A program made the translations under genes and the position numbers. Below, piece by piece: positions 16,365-26,501 of a DNA stretch of 29,755 nt. Each line of letters begins with the position of its first letter. Within the stretch, counting starts at the first letter, position 1. Source of the stretch: an uncultured Gemmatimonadota bacterium (GTDB taxonomy: Bacteria > Gemmatimonadota > Gemmatimonadetes > Gemmatimonadales > GWC2-71-9); assembly GCA_946480845.1 (NCBI GenBank), contig CAMLLJ010000005.1, positions 1 through 29,755 on the forward strand, read 5' to 3'. The notes under the pieces were generated by a model. It did not search any database. It was not told the DNA's origin and saw only the letters and a program-made list of their open reading frames with translations.

Positions 16365-17741
16365 CTAGTCCTGGCCCGCACCGCCCGACCCCGCTGGTTC
16401 CCCGGCCGCGCCCGGTTCCCCACCCCGCTTCCTTGCCGCCCAGTACTCCAGCCGCTGCGCGATCCGCTTCTCGAAGCCGAACCCGCCCGGCTGGTAGAAG
16501 CGCGCATCGGCGATCGCGTCGGGCAGGTAGTCCTGCGGCGCGTAGGCGTCGGGCTCATTGTGGGCGTAGCGATACCCGGCGCCGTAGCCCAGCTCCTTCA
16601 TGAGGCCCGTCGGGGCATTGCGGATGTGCATCGGGACGGGCGCCGCCGGCGTCTCCCGCGCGGCCTCCAGCGCCGCGTCCAGCGCACGCTTCGCGCTGTT
16701 CGACTTGGGCGCCGTGGCGAGGTAGATCGTCATCTCCGCGAGCGGGAGGTACCCCTCGGGCGCGCCAAGCATGTGGAACGCATCGCGCGCGGCGACCGCG
16801 AGCGGCAGCGCGTTGGGATCCGCGAGCCCGATGTCCTCCGCCGCCATCGCGATGGCGCGCCGGAAGAGGGTCATCGGGTCCTCGCCCCCGTCGAGCATCC
16901 GCGCCATCCAGTAGAGCGCGCCCTGCGGATCGCTGCCGCGCAGCGACTTGTGGTAGGCGCTCAGCAGGTTGAAGTGCTCTTCGCCGCTCTTGTCGTAGCG
17001 GGCAAAGCGCTTCTGCATCGCCTCGCGGGCCATCTCCTCCGTGATGCGGCCGCCCGCCCCCGCGTGCACGGCCGCCGCCTCGAGCACGGTGAGCGCGCGG
17101 CGCGCATCGCCGTCGGCCTCCTCCGCGATCAGCGCCGCCGCAGCGTCGTCGAGTGTCACGCCCGTCGCGCCGAGTCCGCGCCCGGCATCGGCCAGCGCCC
17201 GCCGCACCAGGATGAGGACGTCGTCGGCGGTGAGCGGCCGGAGCACGAAGACGCGCGTGCGCGAGAGCAGCGCGCCGTTGATCTCGAAGCTGGGGTTCTC
17301 GGTAGTGGCGCCGACCAGGCTCACGATCCCTTCCTCCGTGGGCGGGAGGAGGCTGTCCTGCTGCGCCTTGTTGAGCCGGTGGATCTCATCGATGAAGAGG
17401 ATCGTCCGGGGGCCGCCCGAGGCGCGGCGCCCGCGCGCCGCCGTCACGATCTCGCGGATGCGCGGCACGCCCTCGGTGACCGCGCTGAACGGAACGAAGA
17501 CGCTGCCGCTCGACCCCGCCATGAGGTGCGCCAGCGTGGTCTTGCCGCTGCCGGGCGGGCCCCAGAGGATGATCGATCCGGGCGTGGCCCGCTCGATCGC
17601 CTCGCGCAGCGGCTTGCCGGGTGCCAGGACGTGGTCCTGCCCGACGTACTCGTCGAGGCTCCGCGGCCGCATGCGAGCCGCCAGCGGCCGGGCATCGCCG
17701 GCAGCGGCGGAGAAGAGCGTCTCGTCGGGATCGTATGCCAT
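16365..17741 (-). CDS. rarA: Replication-associated recombination protein A (RarA/MgsA AAA+ ATPase)
   Basis: The 458-residue product has an N-terminal AAA+ module with Walker A GPPGSGKTT at 61-69, Walker B ILFIDEIH around 114-121, sensor-1 region GATTENPSFE and the family hallmark EYVGQDHVL. The C-terminal part holds the tetramerisation and MgsA domains, with YHKSLRGSDPQGALYW and GEDPMTLFRRAIAMAAEDIGLA, which are very conserved in RarA. It acts at stalled or collapsed replication forks and binds SSB and DNA ends. The start at 17741 (MAYDPDE) is five bases after the ZIP transporter stop; an upstream in-frame ATG at 17762 would overlap that gene. The last residues are a Gly/Ala-rich tail with no known motif. 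It is the distal gene of the alaS-led gene chain. Confidence 0.95.
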   Translation of the reverse strand: MAYDPDETLFSAAAGDARPLAARMRPRSLDEYVGQDHVLAPGKPLREAIERATPGSIILWGPPGSGKTTLAHLMAGSSGSVFVPFSAVTEGVPRIREIVTAARGRRASGGPRTILFIDEIHRLNKAQQDSLLPPTEEGIVSLVGATTENPSFEINGALLSRTRVFVLRPLTADDVLILVRRALADAGRGLGATGVTLDDAAAALIAEEADGDARRALTVLEAAAVHAGAGGRITEEMAREAMQKRFARYDKSGEEHFNLLSAYHKSLRGSDPQGALYWMARMLDGGEDPMTLFRRAIAMAAEDIGLADPNALPLAVAARDAFHMLGAPEGYLPLAEMTIYLATAPKSNSAKRALDAALEAARETPAAPVPMHIRNAPTGLMKELGYGAGYRYAHNEPDAYAPQDYLPDAIADARFYQPGGFGFEKRIAQRLEYWAARKRGGEPGAAGEPAGSGGAGQD

Positions 17742-17746
17742 GGGAC

Positions 17747-18463
17747 CTACCGGGGCAGCCATCCGGAGAGCAGGACGCGGGTGACGAGGAACGCCCCGGC
17801 GCCGCCGAAGAACGCCACGGCCGTGGCCCAGCCGCGCTTGGCCTGGAATTCGGGCACCAGGTTGGACGCCGCCACGTAGAGTGTGACGCCCGCCGACAGT
17901 GCGAGCCCATGCGCCGCGAGCGGAGCGGCGACGTCGGTGAGCAGGACGCCGAGCACCGTCGCCGCGCCAAGACCGGCGGCCGCGGCGAGCGCCCGGCGGC
18001 TTCCCTGCCCGCCGGCCAGCATCACGCTCGCCATGGTCACGCCTTCGGGGAGCTTGTGCAGGAAGACGGCGAGGAACACCAGCACGCCCAGCTCGCTCGA
18101 GACCAGGAACCCGCTGGCAATAGCCACCCCGTCGAAGAACGTGTGCAGCGAGAGCCCGAGCAGCGCGGACACGCCCGCCGAGGCGCTCACCCGGTGAGTT
18201 TCCTCGCCGAAGTGGAAATGCGGCGTCAGGACGTGCTGGGCGAGGTGCACCGCCAGGAACCCCGCCAGCACGTAAAGCGGCGCATCGGCCCGGGCGAAGG
18301 CCTCGGGCAGCATGCCGAGGATCACTGCCGACGCCATGAACCCGGCCCCGAAGGCCACGAACAGCTCGATGACGCTCATCTCGCGCCGGGCATGGCGCAC
18401 CACCACGAGCGCGCCGATCAGGTTGCCGAGCGCGGCGAGCACGGCAAAGGCGAGCGGGCTCAT
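17747..18463 (-). CDS. ZIP-family metal transporter
   Basis: A 238-residue polytopic membrane protein with about eight hydrophobic segments starting directly at the N terminus (MSPLAFAVLAALGN). The two metal-site helices are visible as HTFFDGVAIASGF and, downstream, HKLPEGVTMASV; the HxxPEG signature is diagnostic for ZIP (SLC39-like) transporters. A His-rich loop containing HFHFGEETH precedes the first of these and may bind metal. The protein should import divalent metal, most often zinc, across the inner membrane; which metal cannot be read. Its ATG overlaps the stop of the nucleotidyltransferase gene (ATGA, 18460-18463). The open frame extends to 18667 but that part is antisense-like filler without membrane character. 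Confidence 0.9.
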   Translation of the reverse strand: MSPLAFAVLAALGNLIGALVVVRHARREMSVIELFVAFGAGFMASAVILGMLPEAFARADAPLYVLAGFLAVHLAQHVLTPHFHFGEETHRVSASAGVSALLGLSLHTFFDGVAIASGFLVSSELGVLVFLAVFLHKLPEGVTMASVMLAGGQGSRRALAAAAGLGAATVLGVLLTDVAAPLAAHGLALSAGVTLYVAASNLVPEFQAKRGWATAVAFFGGAGAFLVTRVLLSGWLPR

Positions 18464-19647
18464 GCGAGCTCCCGGGCGAGCGCCAGCAGCTGCTCGCGGG
18501 TATTGAGGGACGGGTCGTCGAGGACCCGCTCGAGCAGCGCGTCGAGCACGCGGCCGACGGCCGGCCCGCCGAGCCCGAGGGCCACGAGCTGGTTCCCATC
18601 GATGGCGAGCTGCCGCCGCGACCAGGCGTCGCCGCGGGAGCGGACCCGCCAGACCAGGTCGAGCCACGGGGCCGGCTTGCCGTGGATCAGCTCATGCATG
18701 CGGAGCACGTCGGCGGCGCGGTCTCCGGTGCGCGCGAGCCAGCGGCGCACCGCCGCCTCATCTGCCGACACCGGAGCGAGCGGTGCCGCCGCGATCTCCT
18801 CCGCCCGCGCGATCTCGGCGTTGGACGCCTTGAGCCGGCGGAGCAGCTCCCCCGGCCGCGCGGCAAGCGCCACGGTCAGCAGCACGGGGTCGCGCGGCTC
18901 CGCCGACAGCAGCTCGTCGAGCGCCGGGTCCACCTGGCGCAGCTCGGGGAGCCAGATGTCGGCGGCGCCGCAGTCGATCCAGAGGCGGGTGAGCGCGCCG
19001 ACCGTGGCGGCGGTGCGGAGGCCCTTGAACCACTCGTCGCGCACCCGTTCCGCCGACAGCGAGGCGAGACCCGGCGCCTCGGCGTGCATGGCATCCCAGG
19101 TGGCCGGCTCGATGCTGAAGCGGAAGCGCGCCGCGAAGCGCAGCCCGCGCAGGATCCGGAGGTAGTCCTCGCGGAACCGCTGCTCCGGCGCGCCCACCGC
19201 GCGCACCAGTCCCGCGCGCAGGTCGGCGGCCCCCCCGAACGGGTCGCGCCACTCGCCGCGCAGGGCGTGGTAGGCGAGCGCATTGATGGTGAAGTCGCGC
19301 CGCGCGAGGTCGTCCTCCAGCGATACGCCGAAGGCCACCATCGCATGGCGCCCGTCGGTGCTGACATCCCGGCGGAAGGTGGTCACCTCGTGCAGCACCC
19401 CGGCCTTGTCGAGCACGCCGATGGTGCCGAACCGCTCGCCGACCGGCACCGTCCGCCGGAAGAGCTTCCGCACCTCCTCGGGCCGTGCCGCGGTGGCCAC
19501 GTCGAAATCGGCGTGCGGGAGGCCCAGCAGCGCATCGCGCAGCGCCCCGCCGACGCACCAGGCCTCGTGCCCCGCGTCCTCGAGGGTGCGCACGATGCCG
19601 AGCACGTGCTCGGGCACCGCGATCGCGCCGGCCACGTCGTGGCTCAT
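18460..19647 (-). CDS. CCA-adding tRNA nucleotidyltransferase / poly(A) polymerase family
   Basis: The 395-residue product is a class II nucleotidyltransferase of the polynucleotide adenylyltransferase family. The head domain contains GGALRD at 33-38, the metal-binding DxD in DFDVA at 47-51, RRDFTINALAY and the DPFGGAADL loop. The neck carries EDYLRILRGLRFAARF, followed by a helical tail. Members add CCA to tRNA 3' ends or poly(A) to RNA. Size and lack of a long basic extension favour the tRNA function, but the two activities cannot be separated by eye. A C-terminal HD domain is not seen. The start at 19647 follows the SDR gene stop by ten bases. It is in a chain of minus-strand genes led by alaS, another tRNA gene. 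Confidence 0.9.
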   Translation of the reverse strand: MSHDVAGAIAVPEHVLGIVRTLEDAGHEAWCVGGALRDALLGLPHADFDVATAARPEEVRKLFRRTVPVGERFGTIGVLDKAGVLHEVTTFRRDVSTDGRHAMVAFGVSLEDDLARRDFTINALAYHALRGEWRDPFGGAADLRAGLVRAVGAPEQRFREDYLRILRGLRFAARFRFSIEPATWDAMHAEAPGLASLSAERVRDEWFKGLRTAATVGALTRLWIDCGAADIWLPELRQVDPALDELLSAEPRDPVLLTVALAARPGELLRRLKASNAEIARAEEIAAAPLAPVSADEAAVRRWLARTGDRAADVLRMHELIHGKPAPWLDLVWRVRSRGDAWSRRQLAIDGNQLVALGLGGPAVGRVLDALLERVLDDPSLNTREQLLALARELA

Positions 19648-19657
19648 CGGTCCGGAT

Positions 19658-20407
19658 TCACCCGCAGAGCACGCTCCCGCCGTTCACGTTGACGATCTCC
19701 CCGGTGATGTGGCGCGCGAGCGGGCTGCAGAGGAACGCGATCGGCCCGGCCACGTCGTCGGCCGACGCGATGCGCCCGAGCGGGATCGAGCGCGCGACGC
19801 GCTCCCGCGCGCCGCCGGCCAGCGCGGACGACACCATCTCCGTGTCGATCCAGCCCGGCGCCACGCAGTTGACCGTAATGCGCGGCGCGCACTCCACCGC
19901 GAGCGACTTGGTGAGCGAGATGAGCGCGCCCTTGGCGGCCGCGTAGTCGGCATGCATCGCCTCGCCGCGCTGGCCGGCGGTGCTGGACACCAGCACGATC
20001 GCCCCGTCCTCCATGAGCTGGAGTGCCGCGCGCACGAGGATGAAGACGCCGTCGAGGTTGGTCGTGAGGGTGTCGCGCCACCGCGCCGGCGTCATCTCGC
20101 GCAGCGGCGTCTCGGTGGCCGGCCAGGTGCCGGCGTTGGCCACCAGGATGTCGAGCTTGCCGAAGCTGTCGCGGACCTCGGCCACCGTCTCCCGGGCCGC
20201 GGCTGCATCGGACGCCTCGCCCACCGAGACGATCGCGCGGCGCCCGAGCGCGCGGATGCGCCCTGCCACCGACTCCGCCTCCGCCTTCCGGCTCCGGCAG
20301 GTGACCGCGACGTCCGCGCCCGCGCGCGCAAGCAGCAGCGCGGTGGCCGCGCCCACCCCGCGCGAGCCGCCGCTTACCAGCGCCGAGCGCCCGGTGAGGT
20401 CGATCAT
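19658..20407 (-). CDS. Short-chain dehydrogenase/reductase, FabG-like
   Basis: A 249-residue classical SDR. The nucleotide-binding Gly motif is SGGSRGVGAAT near residue 13, with Ser in place of the usual Thr. NAG occurs as ANAGTW, the catalytic Ser lies in VLVSSTAGQ, and YAAAKGAL supplies the Tyr and Lys of YxxxK. CVAPGWIDTEM and the C-terminal ITGEIVNVNGGSV are typical of 3-oxoacyl-ACP reductase relatives. Arg residues after the second strand (TCRSRKAE) point to NADPH preference. The ATG at 20407 overlaps the stop of the PHP phosphatase gene (ATGA). Substrate is not determined; it could be the FabG of fatty-acid synthesis or a paralogue, and no other fab gene is nearby. Confidence 0.9.
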   Translation of the reverse strand: MIDLTGRSALVSGGSRGVGAATALLLARAGADVAVTCRSRKAEAESVAGRIRALGRRAIVSVGEASDAAAARETVAEVRDSFGKLDILVANAGTWPATETPLREMTPARWRDTLTTNLDGVFILVRAALQLMEDGAIVLVSSTAGQRGEAMHADYAAAKGALISLTKSLAVECAPRITVNCVAPGWIDTEMVSSALAGGARERVARSIPLGRIASADDVAGPIAFLCSPLARHITGEIVNVNGGSVLCG

Positions 20408-21168
20408 TCGTCCCCCGTCTCGAAGAAGCGGCGCAGCCGGCGCGCCCAGGTGCTGCGCAGGGCGAGCGGCTCGACCGGGGTGAGCTCGCGGTCCTCCAGG
20501 ATGGCGCGCGGGTTGCCCACGGTCAGCAGGTCGGCCTGCTCCTTCCCGCCCTCCGCGGCGAGCGCCTCCGCCGCGCCGGCGAGCGAGCGGTCGTCGCCGT
20601 GGTTGTCGGCCGCGAGGATGTCGGCGAGCCCGGCGCCGATCAGCTGACGCGCGCGGTCGGCCCGGGGCGTCTTCATGAGGACCGTCGTCGCGTCCACCTG
20701 CAGCTTCGCACCAGCCCGGCGCCATGCGTGCGCGGCGTCCACCGAGCAGGAGCTGTAGCGCTCCGGGTGCGCGAGCACGGGCACGAGCCCGGCGGCGACG
20801 ATCTGGCCGAGTGCGGTGAGCACCGTCTCCCGCGGCACGATGCGCGGGAACTCGACGAGCACGTACCGGCTGCCGCCCAGGGTGAGCGCGCGGTTGGCGG
20901 CGGCGGCGCTGCCGAAGGGCCGGTCCAGCATGATCTCGGCGCCGCGGTGGAGGCGCACCGACGCGGGCGCGGCAGCGAGCAGCGCCGCGAAGGCGGTGTC
21001 GTATGCGGCCGGGATCCCCTGGTCGGCGCGGCTCGCCGTGAGGTGGGGGGTGAGGCAGAGATCGGTGTAACCCAGCTCGGCCAGCTCGCTCAGCACCGCC
21101 ACGGAGCGCGCCACGGAGCGCGAGCCATCGTCCACGCCGGGGAGGAGGTGCGAATGCAGGTCGATCAC
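20404..21168 (-). CDS. CpsB/CapC-type PHP-domain protein tyrosine phosphatase
   Basis: The 254-residue product starts VIDLHSHLLPGVDDGSRS, the DxHxH metal-binding motif and PGVDDG loop characteristic of CpsB/Wzb-like PHP phosphatases. Further metal ligands are seen in LCLTPHLT, HRGAEIM, LVLAHPERY and ILAADNHGDD; the last is usually SDxH and here reads ADNH, keeping Asp and His. Known relatives are manganese-dependent phosphatases that dephosphorylate tyrosine-phosphorylated Wzc/CpsD kinases and thereby tune capsule or exopolysaccharide length. The GTG at 21168 overlaps the stop of the 105-residue gene (GTGA). Earlier in-frame sequence to 21573 overlaps alaS and lacks family character. The C-terminal region is Arg-rich. 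Its location about 6 kb from the polysaccharide locus, inside a housekeeping gene chain, is notable. Confidence 0.88.
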   Translation of the reverse strand: MIDLHSHLLPGVDDGSRSVARSVAVLSELAELGYTDLCLTPHLTASRADQGIPAAYDTAFAALLAAAPASVRLHRGAEIMLDRPFGSAAAANRALTLGGSRYVLVEFPRIVPRETVLTALGQIVAAGLVPVLAHPERYSSCSVDAAHAWRRAGAKLQVDATTVLMKTPRADRARQLIGAGLADILAADNHGDDRSLAGAAEALAAEGGKEQADLLTVGNPRAILEDRELTPVEPLALRSTWARRLRRFFETGDE

Positions 21169-21460
21169 CGCGGCGGCCGTTCTGTGAGCCCGCGGGCAAA
21201 GGCCGCGAGCCCGGAGGGATCGAGCTCTGACTGGCGGAGGAGCGCGAGGGTGATGAGCCCATCCGCCGCGAGCAGGTCCAGTGCGACCGACCGGTCTCCG
21301 GGCCGTTCGACGACCCGCTCGAGCGCACCCTGGGCGGCAGCAGCCAGCAGCGCCACGTCGCCGGCGCCGGCCGGTACCAGCGCCACGTGCTCGAAGACCC
21401 GCCGGCGCAGCGCCTCGGGGGCCGCCGCGGTGTGCCTGTCGAGCCAGCCGCCGGAGGCGC

Positions 21461-21482
<22 letters not shown>
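21165..21482 (-). CDS. Unrecognised 105-residue protein between alaS and the PHP phosphatase
   Basis: A small open frame begins with ATG at 21482, overlapping the end of alaS by 22 bases, and its TGA overlaps the GTG of the phosphatase gene by four bases. This snug fit between two certain genes is the main evidence that it is real, because without it there would be an unexplained gap of about 290 bases. The product starts MALDAALSASGGWLDRH, is rich in Ala, Leu and Arg and looks mostly helical, with no signal peptide, membrane segment, Cys pair or metal motif. I do not recognise a family. A predicted soluble helical partner of a neighbouring product is possible but is only a guess. Confidence 0.65.
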
Positions 21483-24073
<2,591 letters not shown>

Positions 24074-24079
24074 GCGCGG

Positions 24080-24085
24080 AATATA
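24080..24085 (-). promoter_or_regulatory. Candidate -10 for a leaderless alaS transcript
   Basis: The minus strand reads TATATT followed by six bases and the alaS ATG. If used as a -10, transcription would begin at or within a base of the A of ATG, giving a leaderless message. There is no Shine-Dalgarno sequence in the 18-base recX-alaS gap. No -35 hexamer is evident. Confidence 0.45.
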
Positions 24086-24091
24086 TGCCGC

Positions 24092-24770
24092 TCAGCCCTC
24101 CAGCGCCCGGGTGACGGCCGTCATTGCCGCCCTGCCCGTGAAGCCGCGGCGCGCGAGGTATGCGAGCAGGCGCCGGCGGCGGACGGGCGGCGCGAGCCCG
24201 GCGAGCTGCGCCGCCCGCCGCCGGGCAAGCGCCAGCGGCATCTCCAGCTCCTCGGTGCCCTCGGGCCAGTGCGCGGCGATGGCGCGGTCGATCTCCACGC
24301 GCGCAACGCCCATGGACTGGAGGTCCCGCTGCAGCCGGACCGGTCCGCGGCCGCGCGCCGCGCGCGTCTCGACGTACTCGCGGGCAAACGCAGCGTCGTC
24401 GAGCAGGCCCATCGCATCGGCCCGCTCGAGCGCCTCGGCCACCGCATCGCGCGGATGGCCGCGGCGCACCAGGCGGCGGCCGAGGTCGGCGCGGGCGTAG
24501 CTGCGCAGGCCGATGGCGCCGACAGCGGTGCGGAACGCGGCCTCCGCGTCGGCCGCGCGGCCGAGCCGTTCGTGCAGGGCGGGATCGATGGCGCGGCCCA
24601 CCGTGAGCCCGGCGACCGCGGCGGCCTCGCGGGAGATGGTGTAGTACGGCTTCCCGGCGACGTGGATGCGGACGCTGGCGGCGCGCCGCGGATCGGGCTC
24701 GAGCGCCGTGATGGCGCCCTCCGGGCAGGGCGTGCCGGCGGACGGGGCGCGCCCGCCGGCCCGGCCCGGG

Positions 24771-24790
<20 letters not shown>
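24092..24790 (-). CDS. recX: Regulatory protein RecX
   Basis: A 232-residue protein. Residues from about 85 onward form the three-helix RecX repeats, with the family hallmarks [45 protein letters not shown] and the C-terminal [16 protein letters not shown]. The roughly 60-80 residues before these (start [10 protein letters not shown], then a beta-rich stretch [18 protein letters not shown]) are a longer N-terminal part than in E. coli RecX but common in other phyla. RecX binds RecA filaments and limits their extension. Its ATG at 24790 lies inside the last 20 bases of recA, so translation is probably coupled and the two are co-expressed during DNA damage. Confidence 0.9.
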
Positions 24791-25844
<1,054 letters not shown>

Positions 25845-25850
25845 ACTGAC

Positions 25851-25854
25851 CTCA
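25851..25854 (-). promoter_or_regulatory. recA ribosome binding site
   Basis: On the minus strand GAGG is followed by TCAGT-type spacing to the ATG at 25844. This is one of only two clear Shine-Dalgarno sites in the window and decides the recA start against upstream in-frame Met codons. Confidence 0.7.
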
Positions 25855-25899
25855 TATGAAAGTGACCGGTTTTGATACATCTGGAAGCTGGCCTGCAAC

Positions 25900-25944
25900 C
25901 TAATACCGAAACTCTACCGAAGCAATAGTCACAAGGTGACCGAA
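25900..25944 (-). promoter_or_regulatory. recA promoter region with repeated TTCGGT elements (candidate SOS operator)
   Basis: Read on the minus strand, TTCGGTA occurs twice as an exact direct repeat (25921-25915 and 25910-25904), an 11-base period. A third TTCGGT lies 23 bases further upstream (25944-25939). The element nearest recA overlaps TATTAG (25905-25900), the best candidate -10, which would place the start of transcription about 49 bases before the ATG. A direct repeat overlapping a promoter in front of recA is where a LexA-like repressor would bind. This is inference; the repressor and motif in this phylum are not established from the sequence. Confidence 0.45.
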
Positions 25945-25955
25945 ATTCGGCCACC
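25935..25955. repeat. Imperfect inverted repeat between yraN and recA
   Basis: Two ten-base arms (GGTGACCGAA and TTCGGCCACC) match at nine of ten paired positions around a single central base. The repeat ends on the first base of the YraN stop codon region. It may be an operator half-site pair or a short structured 3' end; no U-tract follows on the minus strand. Confidence 0.4.
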
Positions 25956-26365
25956 TACAACGACTCCGGGCGCCACGCGTCCTCCACATGATCGATCCGC
26001 GCCGCCCCTCCCTCCCCTTGCTCCACCGCCAGGACGTCGAACCGGTACTGGTCTCCCAGCCGGCCATGCCGGAGCGCCCAGAACGCGGCCACCCGCTGCA
26101 GGTGGCGCTGCTTGAGCCGGCTCACTGCCTGGAGCCCGCTCCCGCAGGCGGCGCTCCGGCGCGTCTTCACCTCCACGAAGGCCACGAGCGATCCCTTCCG
26201 GACGATCAGGTCCACGTCGTGCCGTCCGGCGCGGAAGCGATGGGCCTCCACCGCCCACCCGCACGAGGTCAGGTAGGCCAGCGCCAGGCGTTCACCCTCG
26301 AGCCCGAGCAGGTGGCGCTGGCTGGTCCACTCGGAGACCGGCGTGAAGCGGCGTGCGTGCGGCAT
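25955..26365 (-). CDS. YraN (UPF0102) family endonuclease-like protein
   Basis: A 136-residue protein with the YraN core: GLEGERLALAYLTSCGWAVEAHRFRAGRHDVDLIV, then SLVAFVEVKTRRS. The Glu of GE, the Asp of VDLI and the E-x-K of VEVK are the residues expected of a PD-(D/E)XK-like nuclease fold; the usual GEIDLI reads HDVDLI here. Function in this family is not settled; DNA uptake or processing roles have been suggested. The ATG at 26365 is chosen because it begins just before the conserved region and is preceded after five bases by TACAAT, a good -10 for a leaderless message. In-frame sequence continues to 26755 but overlaps the OmpA-type gene. recA follows 110 bases downstream. Confidence 0.85.
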   Translation of the reverse strand: MPHARRFTPVSEWTSQRHLLGLEGERLALAYLTSCGWAVEAHRFRAGRHDVDLIVRKGSLVAFVEVKTRRSAACGSGLQAVSRLKQRHLQRVAAFWALRHGRLGDQYRFDVLAVEQGEGGAARIDHVEDAWRPESL

Positions 26366-26370
26366 GGCGC

Positions 26371-26376
26371 ATTGTA
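26371..26376 (-). promoter_or_regulatory. Candidate -10 for a leaderless yraN-family transcript
   Basis: TACAAT on the minus strand lies five bases before the ATG at 26365, with no Shine-Dalgarno sequence between. Five of six positions match the -10 consensus. No -35 hexamer is visible at normal spacing. Confidence 0.45.
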
Positions 26377-26453
26377 CGATGGCGCGCCGTGGCCGAGCCA
26401 TCGGATCCGTGCGAGGCGGCGCGGCAAAGCGCCATGCGATGCACAAACGGAAG

Positions 26454-26476
26454 AAGGCCCCGGAATCCGGGGCCTT
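26454..26476 (-). terminator. Strong hairpin terminator after the OmpA-type gene
   Basis: A perfect 11-base stem (AAGGCCCCGGA paired with TCCGGGGCCTT) closes on a single central base, in effect a ten-base stem with a three-base loop. On the minus strand it is followed by CTTCTTCCGTTTG, a pyrimidine-rich tail, and it begins 25 bases after the stop at 26502. It insulates the downstream YraN/recA genes from the OmpA-type gene. Confidence 0.8.
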
Positions 26477-26501
26477 CCCGAGTGCGGCACTGCGCTGGAG
26501 C

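Noticed and set aside
21099..21122. Perfect tandem 12-base duplication encoding RSVA twice in the phosphatase
   Set aside because: The spacing from the DDG loop to the TPH motif appears normal for CpsB relatives, so it does not look like an expansion; chance similarity in GC-rich helical sequence is more likely.
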